A DNA stretch of 10,756 bases from Erysipelotrichaceae bacterium. GTDB lineage: Bacteria; Bacillota_I; Bacilli_A; Erysipelotrichales; Erysipelotrichaceae. The translations under genes were made by a program, and so were the position numbers. Numbering within the stretch: position 1 is the stretch's first letter; each line of letters opens with the position of its first letter. Location of the stretch: the NCBI GenBank assembly GCA_017511325.1, contig JAFWKS010000332.1:1-10756 (forward strand). The letters run 5' to 3'. A model generated the notes under the pieces. It worked only from the letters and a program-made list of their open reading frames with translations, did no database searches and was not told where the DNA came from. Shown here piece after piece: positions 1-5,723 of this stretch.

Positions 1-124
1 CAACAACTTTTTTCATTTTTTTTAAATTTTTTTTAAAAAGTTGCAAAAAACCTTTATTTATGGGCTTTTTTGATGATAAATTTTTTTTATTTTTTCGCAA
101 AAATGCGATTTTTTACTGTTTTTT
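1..124. other. AT-rich intergenic tail with homopolymer tracts
   Basis: This segment lies beyond the stop of the DUF402 gene and holds no credible coding sequence. It consists mostly of T runs of 5-8 bases on the plus strand, with a few A runs. It contains an imperfect inverted repeat with arms CAACTTTTT (about 4-12) and AAAAAGTTG (35-43), and a small hairpin TCGCA-AAAA-TGCGA at 95-108 followed by six T (109-114). The latter has the order expected of a weak plus-strand terminator. The stretch probably separates the DUF402 gene from a neighbour outside the window. Confidence 0.6.
45..71. terminator. Possible weak bidirectional terminator downstream of the DUF402 gene
   Basis: A6-CC at 45-52 can pair with GG-C-TTTTTT at 63-71 with one bulged base, leaving a loop of about 10 bases. 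On either strand the hairpin is followed by, or includes, a run of T. It is the only hairpin with a T run in the right place to end transcription of the minus-strand DUF402 gene. The stem is mostly A-T pairs with only two G-C pairs, so the call is weak. Confidence 0.28.
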
Positions 125-667
125 TTACTGATTTTCTTCAAAAATATTTTCGAAATATTTCATTATGTAATCATTAACGAAAGAAAAATTGAAAGGATCT
201 TCATGCTGCTGCACCATTCTGACCAGTTCATCCTTGGCATCGATGCAGATCTTCTTGATATCGTCAGGGTAATTCATCTTGTGGCAGTGATATTCAAACT
301 CGTTTTCATCAAGGACCATATAAGTACCATCAGGAAATACTTTGACATCCAGATCATAGTCAATATTCTTGATCGCTTCGCCATCATATACCGAAGGAGT
401 AGCGACATTGCAGTAATAATAGATGCCGTTTCTTCTGGCCATGGAGATGATGTTGAACCACTTGTTCTTGTAATAGAAACAGATAGCCGGTTCCCTGGTT
501 AGCCATCTTCTCGAATCGCTTTCCACGACCCACGAGTGATCTGTTACCACAACATAACAATCCTTGAGCACATCAATAACCAGGGCCTTAGACCAGGTCC
601 TGTGAAGTGCACCGTTATGTTTATATGACTGGACAAAGACGCTGTCCCCGACTTTCAGTTCTTCCAT
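125..667 (-). CDS. ntdP: DUF402 family nucleoside tri-/diphosphatase (YgaC/Ntdp-like)
   Basis: This 180-residue protein matches the Firmicutes YgaC/DUF402 family along its whole length. Members studied in Gram-positive cocci hydrolyse nucleoside tri- and diphosphates with divalent metal. Visible family signatures are SYKHNG near residue 14 followed by HRTW, the ESDSRRWLTREPA block at 49-61, the aromatic-rich GIYYYCN segment at 81-87, and the acidic IDYDLDVKVFPDG strand at 102-114, whose aspartates are the likely metal ligands. There is no signal peptide or membrane segment, so it should be cytosolic. The start fits the family N-terminus. The gene follows thiN by 18 bases and could be read through from the thiamine unit. 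However, it has no Shine-Dalgarno, and an exact TATAAT lies seven bases before the ATG, which suggests its own promoter. The family call is firm; the physiological substrate is unknown. Confidence 0.9.
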   Translation of the reverse strand: MEELKVGDSVFVQSYKHNGALHRTWSKALVIDVLKDCYVVVTDHSWVVESDSRRWLTREPAICFYYKNKWFNIISMARRNGIYYYCNVATPSVYDGEAIKNIDYDLDVKVFPDGTYMVLDENEFEYHCHKMNYPDDIKKICIDAKDELVRMVQQHEDPFNFSFVNDYIMKYFENIFEENQ

Positions 668-674
668 CGAAACA

Positions 675-680
675 ATTATA
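675..680 (-). promoter_or_regulatory. -10 box close to the DUF402 start (possible leaderless promoter)
   Basis: On the minus strand an exact TATAAT is followed by TGTTTCG and then the ATG at 667. A start site 6-7 bases after the -10 would fall at or one base before the ATG. There is no purine-rich Shine-Dalgarno in the gap. I see no convincing -35 at 16-18 bases spacing. Confidence 0.5.
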
Positions 681-685
681 CTACG

Positions 686-1300
686 CTAACAGCACTTTGA
701 TTCGACAATTATAAGTACGCCATTGCCCTTGACGATGGTCACATCTTTATCAAGCCATTCATTGCTTTGACCTAAAGGAAAATCATTTTCTAAAGTGATG
801 CCATGCACTTCATATTTCGCATTCAGAATCGAAAGTTCATCTATCCTGTCAGCTGCAAAAAGTGAAAATCTATATCCGTCTTTTCTGGCAAGAACAGTTT
901 TATTTTTATTTGTCACTATTATATGATCATCGTCATTGATGAATACTGTATCGATATCATGTTTTGCGCCAAAGATCGCACACTGGATGTTGGCGTAGCT
1001 GTGATCGAATCTTCCGCCTAAAGCGCAGTAGAGATAAACTTCATCAAAACCCATCTTTACGATCTCGCGGTAGGCGTGCATCGTATCGGTATCGTTTTTC
1101 ATTACAGGCAATCTGATCACACTGATATCTTCAGCGATCTGCCCGAGATAGGAATCAAAATCCCCGATCAAAAGATCGGGTCTTATATTGTTGTTCAAAC
1201 AGTATTCATAGCCCTTGTCACAGGCAATAATAAAGTCACACTTTTCAATATCTCTGAAAGTATCTTTATTTCCACCTGTGATCAAAGCAGCTCTTCTCAT
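686..1300 (-). CDS. thiN: Thiamine pyrophosphokinase
   Basis: This 204-residue cytosolic enzyme transfers pyrophosphate from ATP to thiamine, giving thiamine diphosphate and AMP. Its length is typical of the bacterial ThiN/TPK family. Recognisable motifs are CDKG at 27-30, PDLLIGDFDS at 41-50, the KNDTDTMHA metal/nucleotide motif at 68-76 and GGRFDH at 95-100. The C-terminal domain carries the QSNEW segment near 178-182, which matches the thiamine-binding beta sandwich. The ATG overlaps the thiT stop as ATGA (1297-1300). No separate Shine-Dalgarno is visible, so translation is probably coupled to thiT. The pair makes a complete uptake-and-activation module, and TPP, the ThiN product, is the ligand of the upstream riboswitch. 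The protein ends in a Cys-Cys pair of no known meaning. Confidence 0.95.
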   Translation of the reverse strand: MRRAALITGGNKDTFRDIEKCDFIIACDKGYEYCLNNNIRPDLLIGDFDSYLGQIAEDISVIRLPVMKNDTDTMHAYREIVKMGFDEVYLYCALGGRFDHSYANIQCAIFGAKHDIDTVFINDDDHIIVTNKNKTVLARKDGYRFSLFAADRIDELSILNAKYEVHGITLENDFPLGQSNEWLDKDVTIVKGNGVLIIVESKCC

Positions 1301-1890
1301 AATTTGTAGCGTTTTTCAATCAGCGGCATAAAGGCCCTGCATACTACCGGCATAACAATCAGAAGCATTATCATCGTCGGGATACCATAGCCTAGATTGT
1401 ATTCAAGCGAAAGGGCCCACGCAGCCGCAGTGCCGATATCTGCGGCCTCAGTCCAGCAATAGACTCCGGAAATAACCTGCGAAAGCATTCTGATAATCAT
1501 GCATAGAGCTATGCCGATCTCCAGTCTTATTATATTGCGAAACATCGTTTCGTCTTTTTTCATGAATATCGAAGCCATGCCCATGATGACGATCGGGATT
1601 ATATAATCGCACATAAAACCGAGAGCTGCAGAGTATGGCGCAAAATAAAGTTTTGTTGCACCGAAAGCTATGGATACAAGGAATTCAAGCAGGCTTGTGA
1701 CTATCCCAAGCTTCCAGCCCAGATGTACCGAGGCGAAGACCAGTGCGATAAGACTTATATCGATCGAACCGCCATTGGCCCACACAGAGGTGAACGGGAT
1801 AGATTCCCTGGCGTAATCAAGTACGATGGTAAGTGCAGCATACAACGCCATAAAGGTCATGATACGCACTGTCTTTAAACTCTTGCTCAT
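1297..1890 (-). CDS. thiT: Thiamine ECF transporter S component ThiT
   Basis: This 197-residue, very hydrophobic protein has about six predicted membrane spans. It matches ThiT, the substrate-binding subunit of the energy-coupling-factor thiamine importer. Family landmarks are a tryptophan shortly before GGSIDIS (W37, 40-46), a membrane-embedded glutamate in SLLEF (E69), an aromatic GVYCW segment at 142-146, and the SLEYNLGYGIP motif at 161-171. In characterised ThiT proteins the corresponding aromatic, Glu and Asn residues line the thiamine site. The ECF energising module (EcfA, EcfA', EcfT) is not in the window and would be shared in trans. Translation begins after a strong GGAGGTG Shine-Dalgarno (1904 to 1898) and seven T. 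That Shine-Dalgarno lies inside the expression platform of the TPP riboswitch. The stop overlaps the thiN start. Confidence 0.94.
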   Translation of the reverse strand: MSKSLKTVRIMTFMALYAALTIVLDYARESIPFTSVWANGGSIDISLIALVFASVHLGWKLGIVTSLLEFLVSIAFGATKLYFAPYSAALGFMCDYIIPIVIMGMASIFMKKDETMFRNIIRLEIGIALCMIIRMLSQVISGVYCWTEAADIGTAAAWALSLEYNLGYGIPTMIMLLIVMPVVCRAFMPLIEKRYKL

Positions 1891-1920
1891 AAAAAAACAC
1901 CTCCATATAACAAAGGTGCC
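1891..1920 (-). promoter_or_regulatory. TPP riboswitch expression platform: hairpin that masks the thiT Shine-Dalgarno
   Basis: On the minus strand GCACCU (1919 to 1914) can pair with AGGUGU (1902 to 1897), a stem of five Watson-Crick pairs plus one G-U, with an 11-base loop. The 3' arm is the thiT Shine-Dalgarno and is followed by seven U. The hairpin therefore hides the ribosome site and may also act as a weak intrinsic terminator. The alternative partner of GGCACCUU (1920 to 1913) is GGGGUGCC (1981 to 1974), an eight-pair helix including two G-U. That strand is needed for P2/P3 of the aptamer, so TPP binding should favour the masking hairpin. The direction of control is inferred from pairing only. 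Confidence 0.65.
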
Positions 1921-1986
1921 TTCCCTACGCTAGCATTACCTAGATCAGGTTACGGGTATGATCTCAGCCTTGCGGCACCCCTCACT
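1914..1986 (-). ncRNA. TPP (THI-box) riboswitch aptamer
   Basis: The minus strand carries the conserved thiamine pyrophosphate aptamer. GGGGUGCC (1981 to 1974) is followed by a P3 cut down to GCC-GCAA-GGC, then the CUGAGA pyrimidine-sensor motif. ACCC closes P2 and AACCUGAUC follows. P5 is built from CUAG arms around GUAAUG, and the GCGUAGGGAA block (pyrophosphate-sensor side) completes the fold. P1 is very short: GUG next to the predicted transcript 5' end pairs with CAC at 1918 to 1916. It sits directly upstream of thiT-thiN, the expected targets, and should lower their expression when TPP is plentiful. The aptamer match is unambiguous. Confidence 0.97.
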
Positions 1987-1990
1987 TAAT

Positions 1991-2019
1991 AATATACGCC
2001 TAATAATACAAATGTTCAA
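1991..2019 (-). promoter_or_regulatory. Promoter of the riboswitch-thiT-thiN transcript
   Basis: Reading the minus strand, a -35-like TTGAAC (2019 to 2014) lies inside the last codons of the D,D-carboxypeptidase gene. A 17-base spacer and TATATT (1996 to 1991) follow. The predicted start is A1986 or G1985, at the very beginning of the aptamer, which explains the minimal P1. I see no terminator between the upstream operon and this promoter, so some read-through into the riboswitch is possible. Confidence 0.6.
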
Positions 2020-2866
2020 AGATATTCCAGGCATCTTCAAAATGCCAGTACTCATCATTGATATATGAACCGTAGGCATTGGCTATCAGCAGCATGTACG
2101 AACGGCCTTTGCTCTTATATAAGACGATGAGGTTCTGCCCCGCTTCCGGTGTATAGCCGGTCTTGCCGCCCAAAACCTTGGTCTTGGGACTCTGGGCTAC
2201 TTTGACACTGGTCGCAAGTTTTGTGCCGTCTTCCATCGTATGGTAGAGGCTCTCCATGATCTGTCTGCCGTCCTTGAATTTCAAAACATCCATCATGACT
2301 AAAAACAGATCGCTTAAAGAAGTGTAGTGGTCGTCGTCATGAAGTCCGGTCGAATTGACAAAATGGGTATTGGTGCAGCCAAGTCTATCGCAGAGCTTGT
2401 TCATCTCTTCTACGAGATCCATGCCTTTATCGCTGAAATAGTTTTCCAAAGCCAAAGCGCCATCGGCACCCGAAGGAAGTATCAAGGCATAAAGCAGATC
2501 TCTTAAAGTGTAATCGTAATCTCTTTGAATATAAGCCAATGAGGCATCTTCCCTGATCAAAGCTTCCACCTGATCATAGGTGACATAGGAAAGATCATCA
2601 AGGCTGTCCGCAAGATTGAGCACGGTGTCAAGAGTGACGATCTTGGTCAATGAAGCCGGAAAGATCTTGTGGTCATTGCGATACTTGTACTGGACTACGA
2701 AGTTGGACATGTCCACCAGCATGTACGCATTGGAATGGATCCGGAAATCAAATTCTTCTGAAGCATCCTTGAATTCATTGATGTGACTTGTATCCAGCAC
2801 AAAAGGCTTCTGCTTGCAGGAGCACAGTATCAGGATAGCGGTTATGATCAATACAATCTTTTTCAT
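2000..2866 (-). CDS. D-alanyl-D-alanine carboxypeptidase, S11 family, lipoprotein
   Basis: This 288-residue protein resembles DacA/PBP5-type serine D,D-carboxypeptidases, which remove the terminal D-Ala from peptidoglycan pentapeptides outside the cell. The N-terminus (MKK, a hydrophobic stretch, then LCSC with Cys17) is a lipobox, so the mature enzyme should be lipid-anchored on the outer membrane face. Catalytic motifs are SLTK at 72-75 (Ser72 nucleophile) and KTG at 235-237 within GGKTGYT. A conserved HFVNSTGL block lies at 168-175. The usual second motif SxN reads SGA at 132-134, so the Asn is replaced. The protein is shorter than PBP5 and lacks its long C-terminal domain and amphipathic anchor; the lipid anchor may replace the latter. 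The ATG overlaps the recO stop by four bases, no Shine-Dalgarno is visible, and translation is probably coupled. Confidence 0.9.
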   Translation of the reverse strand: MKKIVLIITAILILCSCKQKPFVLDTSHINEFKDASEEFDFRIHSNAYMLVDMSNFVVQYKYRNDHKIFPASLTKIVTLDTVLNLADSLDDLSYVTYDQVEALIREDASLAYIQRDYDYTLRDLLYALILPSGADGALALENYFSDKGMDLVEEMNKLCDRLGCTNTHFVNSTGLHDDDHYTSLSDLFLVMMDVLKFKDGRQIMESLYHTMEDGTKLATSVKVAQSPKTKVLGGKTGYTPEAGQNLIVLYKSKGRSYMLLIANAYGSYINDEYWHFEDAWNIFEHLYY

Positions 2867-3561
2867 ACGAGGCTGCGATAAAAATCATAGGACTTGAGTT
2901 TGAGATCAGAATTGTCCAGATAGAAACTCATCAGCTGGTCAAAATTTCTAAACGCAAAACCAATGTCCTTGATGGCATCATAATTTTTGAATTCGGCCTT
3001 GTTTATCAGGCGAAACTTTTTTAGTGCATCTACATCCTGCACGGGTTCGCCATTAAGATGATCAAGACACAGAAAGCCGCCGTGTCTGTTAGACAGGGCT
3101 GCAACTTTTTTGTTTCCGCAGATCACACAGCCGTCGACCATCGGTGCGATGCCGAAGCGTCTGATGATACCGGAAAGAAACAGCGATCCCAGAAGATACA
3201 TGTTTCCGCTGTTCAGCTTTTCAAAGACGAAACTGAAATCGTCATATAGATCCATCTCTCTGTTTTTCAAAACTAGTTCTGCCAGAACGTTCTTGAAAGA
3301 CATCATCACGATATCCTTATCTTCAAAATGATTGGACAGAAGTTTCCTGGAGTGAATGGTGTAGATGGTCTTGTTGTCCTTATAGTCGATGATGAACTCA
3401 TAGCGGCACATCGGCAGACAATGATTTTTGCTGGTGATCTTTTTGGCTGATCTGGCGATCAAAGAAAGGACACCGTAATCCTTGCACAGTACCTGCATGA
3501 GCACGTCCGCATCGCGATAATCGCTTTGAGTCAGGACATAGCCCTCGATCCTGTCATTCAT
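2863..3561 (-). CDS. recO: DNA repair protein RecO
   Basis: This 232-residue protein is RecO, which works with RecR in loading RecA and in single-strand annealing during gap repair. The N-terminal OB-fold region begins with IEGYVLTQSDYRDAD, a family hallmark. A zinc site follows at C145 and C148 (CVICG) and C165 and H168 (CLDH), with GGF just before the second pair. The frame stays open upstream to 3666, but the family N-terminus fits the ATG at 3561, and a GGGAGA Shine-Dalgarno lies 6-11 bases upstream. That start lies inside the end of era, giving an eight-base overlap (3554-3561). The last zinc ligand is His where many RecO proteins have Cys. Its place after era is the usual one in Firmicutes. 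Confidence 0.92.
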   Translation of the reverse strand: MNDRIEGYVLTQSDYRDADVLMQVLCKDYGVLSLIARSAKKITSKNHCLPMCRYEFIIDYKDNKTIYTIHSRKLLSNHFEDKDIVMMSFKNVLAELVLKNREMDLYDDFSFVFEKLNSGNMYLLGSLFLSGIIRRFGIAPMVDGCVICGNKKVAALSNRHGGFLCLDHLNGEPVQDVDALKKFRLINKAEFKNYDAIKDIGFAFRNFDQLMSFYLDNSDLKLKSYDFYRSLV

Positions 3562-4450
3562 CCCTGTCTCCCGAAAAATAGCCCAGATTAAACAGCTGTT
3601 TTTCAGAATTGAGCCAGTCTTCCTGAACTCTGACATAAAGAGAAAGGATGATCTTTTTGCCGTCAAAGAGCTTGGCGATATCCGTGGAAGACTGATCGTT
3701 GATCTTCTTCAGCATCGAACCGTTCTTGCCGATGATGATCCCCTTGTGGGTATCTTTGTTGCAGATGATGGTCGCTTCGATGAAGACCTTGGAGGTCTTC
3801 TCCTTGATCTCTTCGACCTGAACTGCTACAAGATGAGGTACTTCTTCACGCATGTTGACGATGATCTTTTCCCTGATGATCTCGGAGATCTGGAAATCGC
3901 GGTTCATGTTGGTCTTGACATCCTGAGGATAGTAGAGCACATCGTCATTCAAATACTTCTTGCTTGTTTCAAGCAGCTCATCAAGGTTCTCTTTATTCAA
4001 GGCGCTGATCGGGATGATCTCCGCAAAGTCATAATTATTGTCAGCGTAGGCTAACCTTTTGATGAGCACTTCCGCGTTCACTTCATCAATTTTGTTTACC
4101 AGCAGAAACACCGGTGCACCATATGAGAAAAGCCTGTCCAGTATCTCCTTGTCATCTTTCTGCAAGCCCTTGTTTCCATCACATATATAGTAGATCACAT
4201 CTACGCCCTCAGCCTGAGACATAGCTTCCCTGTTCATGTACGAGCCTAAAGCCGTCTTGGCGGCATGGATGCCCGGAGTATCGATAAAGACGATCTGCAG
4301 ATCTTCCTCATTCAGAATACCCAGGATCGCATTCCTTGTCGTCTGGGCTTTCGGTGTCGTGATCGCGATCTTCTCGTTGAGAAGCGAATTGATGAGCGTG
4401 GATTTTCCGGCATTCGGCTTGCCGATGATCGCAATAAAACCTGATTTCAT
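3554..4450 (-). CDS. era: GTPase Era
   Basis: This 298-residue essential GTPase binds the 3' end of 16S rRNA and assists 30S assembly. The GTPase domain shows all G motifs: GKPNAGKS at 10-17 (G1), the Thr-rich TTPKAQTTRN switch at 31-40 (G2), DTPG at 57-60 (G3), NKID at 119-122 (G4) and SAL at 149-151 (G5). The C-terminal KH domain contains the RNA-binding GKNG loop at 241-244. Length is normal for the family. The ATG shares one base with the cdd stop (TGATG at 4450), and the 3' end overlaps recO. No separate promoter is visible, so it belongs to the ybeY operon. The YbeY RNase in the same operon also acts on 16S rRNA maturation. Confidence 0.97.
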   Translation of the reverse strand: MKSGFIAIIGKPNAGKSTLINSLLNEKIAITTPKAQTTRNAILGILNEEDLQIVFIDTPGIHAAKTALGSYMNREAMSQAEGVDVIYYICDGNKGLQKDDKEILDRLFSYGAPVFLLVNKIDEVNAEVLIKRLAYADNNYDFAEIIPISALNKENLDELLETSKKYLNDDVLYYPQDVKTNMNRDFQISEIIREKIIVNMREEVPHLVAVQVEEIKEKTSKVFIEATIICNKDTHKGIIIGKNGSMLKKINDQSSTDIAKLFDGKKIILSLYVRVQEDWLNSEKQLFNLGYFSGDRDE

Positions 4451-4851
4451 CAGTCTAGATCTTCCACTCCAAAACTGTCAGGCAGCAGTTCATCCACATT
4501 GGTTATTCTGCTTTCCTTGCCATTGGAAAGAATGATCGGCGTATCATGATCCAGAAGTTCAGACAGGACCTGGCGGCAGATACCGCAGGGAGTGCCGATC
4601 CTTTTTCCGTCTGAAACGATCGAGATCGCCTTGATGTCCTTTTTGCGATAACCGTTTGAATATGCGGCAAAAAGCGCACTTCTTTCACCGCAGTTTGTAG
4701 CGCCGAATGAGGCGTTTTCGATATTGGCACCTTTGAAGGTCGCACCATCATTGCACAATACGCAGGCGCCGACATGGTAATTGGAATAAGGCGCATAGGC
4801 ATTGTCCATTGCTTCAAAAGCTTTTTTAACCAGTTCTTCATTTGTGATCAT
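4450..4851 (-). CDS. cdd: Cytidine deaminase
   Basis: This small (133-residue) zinc enzyme deaminates cytidine and deoxycytidine to the uridine forms in pyrimidine salvage; the family usually forms tetramers. The zinc site is of the three-cysteine type: C54 and catalytic Glu56 in NCGER, and C89 and C92 in PCGIC. The N-terminal AYAPYSNYHVGA segment at 19-29 is the substrate-binding signature. The frame is open to 4884, but the ATG at 4851 is preferred. An AAGGAGG Shine-Dalgarno ends eight bases before it, it overlaps the dgkA stop as ATGA (4848-4851), and it gives the normal family length. The stop shares a base with the era start. It sits between dgkA and era, as in Bacillus and relatives. 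Confidence 0.96.
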   Translation of the reverse strand: MITNEELVKKAFEAMDNAYAPYSNYHVGACVLCNDGATFKGANIENASFGATNCGERSALFAAYSNGYRKKDIKAISIVSDGKRIGTPCGICRQVLSELLDHDTPIILSNGKESRITNVDELLPDSFGVEDLD

Positions 4852-5183
4852 CTGATGATCCTCCTTATAATCGTAAATATGCATATCGCAAGCGCACCAA
4901 GCGAAGCAGTCAGCACACCGGCGCTTGAAAGATCTTTTATGATCTTTATCCTTTCGTCTTTTTCAGGATTGAGGTAATCGCCGATCTTCTCGATGGCTGT
5001 GTTGAAGATCTCGCTTGAGATGACTGAGGCAATGCAGATGATGAAGGCGAGCCATTCATGATAATCCAGTCTGATGATCAATCCGCCGATGATCGCCATG
5101 GCGGCCAGGATAAACTGTATCGCCACGGCCTTATGGGCAAGGGATATCTTAAGACCATTGAAGGCATCCGCAAACTTCTTCAT
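4848..5183 (-). CDS. dgkA: Undecaprenol/diacylglycerol kinase, DgkA family
   Basis: This is a small (111-residue) integral membrane kinase with three predicted transmembrane helices. The core motif runs from SEIFNTAIEKIGD at 57-69 to IKDLSSAGVL at 82-91, carrying the Glu, Asn and Lys-Asp residues that define the DgkA active site. In Gram-positive bacteria the member in this operon usually phosphorylates undecaprenol, supplying lipid carrier for peptidoglycan synthesis; enteric members prefer diacylglycerol. The substrate here is inferred from family and context. A GGGAG Shine-Dalgarno lies about eight bases before the ATG. The start overlaps the ybeY stop by four bases and the stop overlaps the cdd start by four bases, so expression is tightly linked. 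Confidence 0.95.
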   Translation of the reverse strand: MKKFADAFNGLKISLAHKAVAIQFILAAMAIIGGLIIRLDYHEWLAFIICIASVISSEIFNTAIEKIGDYLNPEKDERIKIIKDLSSAGVLTASLGALAICIFTIIRRIIR

Positions 5184-5623
5184 TTAAGATCTCCCACGAT
5201 CTTCTTCTGCAAGGCGAACATCCTCTTTTCATCTTCAGCATTCATGTGGTCATAGCCTAAAAGGTGCAGCAGGCCATGGACGAACAGGAAGACGAATTCT
5301 CTTTTTATTGAGTGTTCATAGTCGTGAGCCTGAGAGTAGACCCTGTCCCTGTTGATGAAGATATCGCCTAATTCGATCACGTCTTCATATTCGACAGTCT
5401 CATCATTGTCTAAAAGCGCAAAGGAAATGACATCGGTCACTCTGTCAATGCCGCGGTATTCTCTGTTGATCCTCTTTATGGTCACAGGACCGCAGATAAT
5501 CAGCGATACAGCGTAATTATCTTCCATCTCAAGGGTCTTAAGAGTCTTGAGGTAATATTCCTCGATCAGAGGATAATACTCCTTAAAATCGCTGTATTTG
5601 GTTCTGTTTACAATGTTTATCAT
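5180..5623 (-). CDS. ybeY: Endoribonuclease YbeY (16S rRNA maturation)
   Basis: This 147-residue metal-dependent endoribonuclease takes part in 16S rRNA 3'-end maturation and ribosome quality control. The zinc motif HGLLHLLGYDH at 116-126 supplies His116, His120 and His126. Other conserved pieces are RVTDVISFAL at 61-70 and ELGDIFI at 84-90. The N-terminus (MINIVNRT) matches the usual family start. In most Firmicutes phoH lies directly upstream; here the gene begins the operon and faces htpG across about 100 bases. There is no usable Shine-Dalgarno: an AAGG is 14 bases away, and a TATAAT lies eight bases before the ATG. The transcript may therefore be leaderless or nearly so. The stop overlaps the dgkA start as ATGA. 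Confidence 0.96.
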   Translation of the reverse strand: MINIVNRTKYSDFKEYYPLIEEYYLKTLKTLEMEDNYAVSLIICGPVTIKRINREYRGIDRVTDVISFALLDNDETVEYEDVIELGDIFINRDRVYSQAHDYEHSIKREFVFLFVHGLLHLLGYDHMNAEDEKRMFALQKKIVGDLK

Positions 5624-5631
5624 CTTCTATA

Positions 5632-5637
5632 ATTATA
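5632..5637 (-). promoter_or_regulatory. -10 box of the ybeY operon promoter
   Basis: The minus strand reads TATAAT, then TATAGAAG, then the ybeY ATG at 5623. A start site about seven bases after the -10 would fall one to three bases before the ATG. No clear -35 is present at normal spacing; the surrounding DNA is simply AT-rich. It is the best candidate promoter for the six-gene ybeY-dacA operon. Confidence 0.5.
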
Positions 5638-5639
5638 CC

Positions 5640-5668
5640 TTGATTTAATCATTTATTAATGTTATATT
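5640..5668 (+). promoter_or_regulatory. htpG promoter (SigA type)
   Basis: TTGATT at 5640-5645, a 17-base spacer and TATATT at 5663-5668 form a good vegetative promoter. The predicted start near 5675 falls inside the left arm of the CIRCE operator, so bound HrcA would block initiation. The leader from there to the ATG is about 49 bases. Confidence 0.65.
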
Positions 5669-5671
5669 AAA

Positions 5672-5698
5672 TTAGCAGTCTAGATAATAGAGTGCTAA
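5672..5698 (+). promoter_or_regulatory. CIRCE element (HrcA operator) of htpG
   Basis: The site has the CIRCE architecture, TTAGCAGTC, nine bases, then GAGTGCTAA. The right arm is the exact consensus. The left arm differs from TTAGCACTC at one base (G for C at 5678). The 9-9-9 spacing and position over the predicted transcription start are those of functional CIRCE sites in groE and dnaK operons. It predicts repression by HrcA, relieved on heat shock through GroE titration. The hrcA gene itself is not in the window. Confidence 0.9.
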
Positions 5699-5723
5699 TT
5701 ATATGCTAAAGGAGGAGTATGAT

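Noticed and set aside
4..43. Inverted repeat as an insertion-sequence end or attachment site
   Set aside because: Arms are simple A/T runs with a CAAC/GTTG tip, with no transposase, target duplication or integrase nearby.
1913..1981. GGGGUGCC/GGCACCUU as the P1 stem of the TPP aptamer
   Set aside because: In known TPP aptamers that 5' strand forms P2 and P3 (with ACCC and GGC), so the pairing is better read as the alternative ligand-free helix.
3562..3666. N-terminal extension of RecO by 35 residues
   Set aside because: The extra residues lie entirely inside era in another frame, do not resemble RecO, and the ATG at 3561 has a Shine-Dalgarno and the family N-terminus.
4503..4841. 112-residue open frame on the minus strand within cdd
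   Set aside because: It is a shifted-frame shadow of cdd with basic, low-complexity composition, no domain and no ribosome site.
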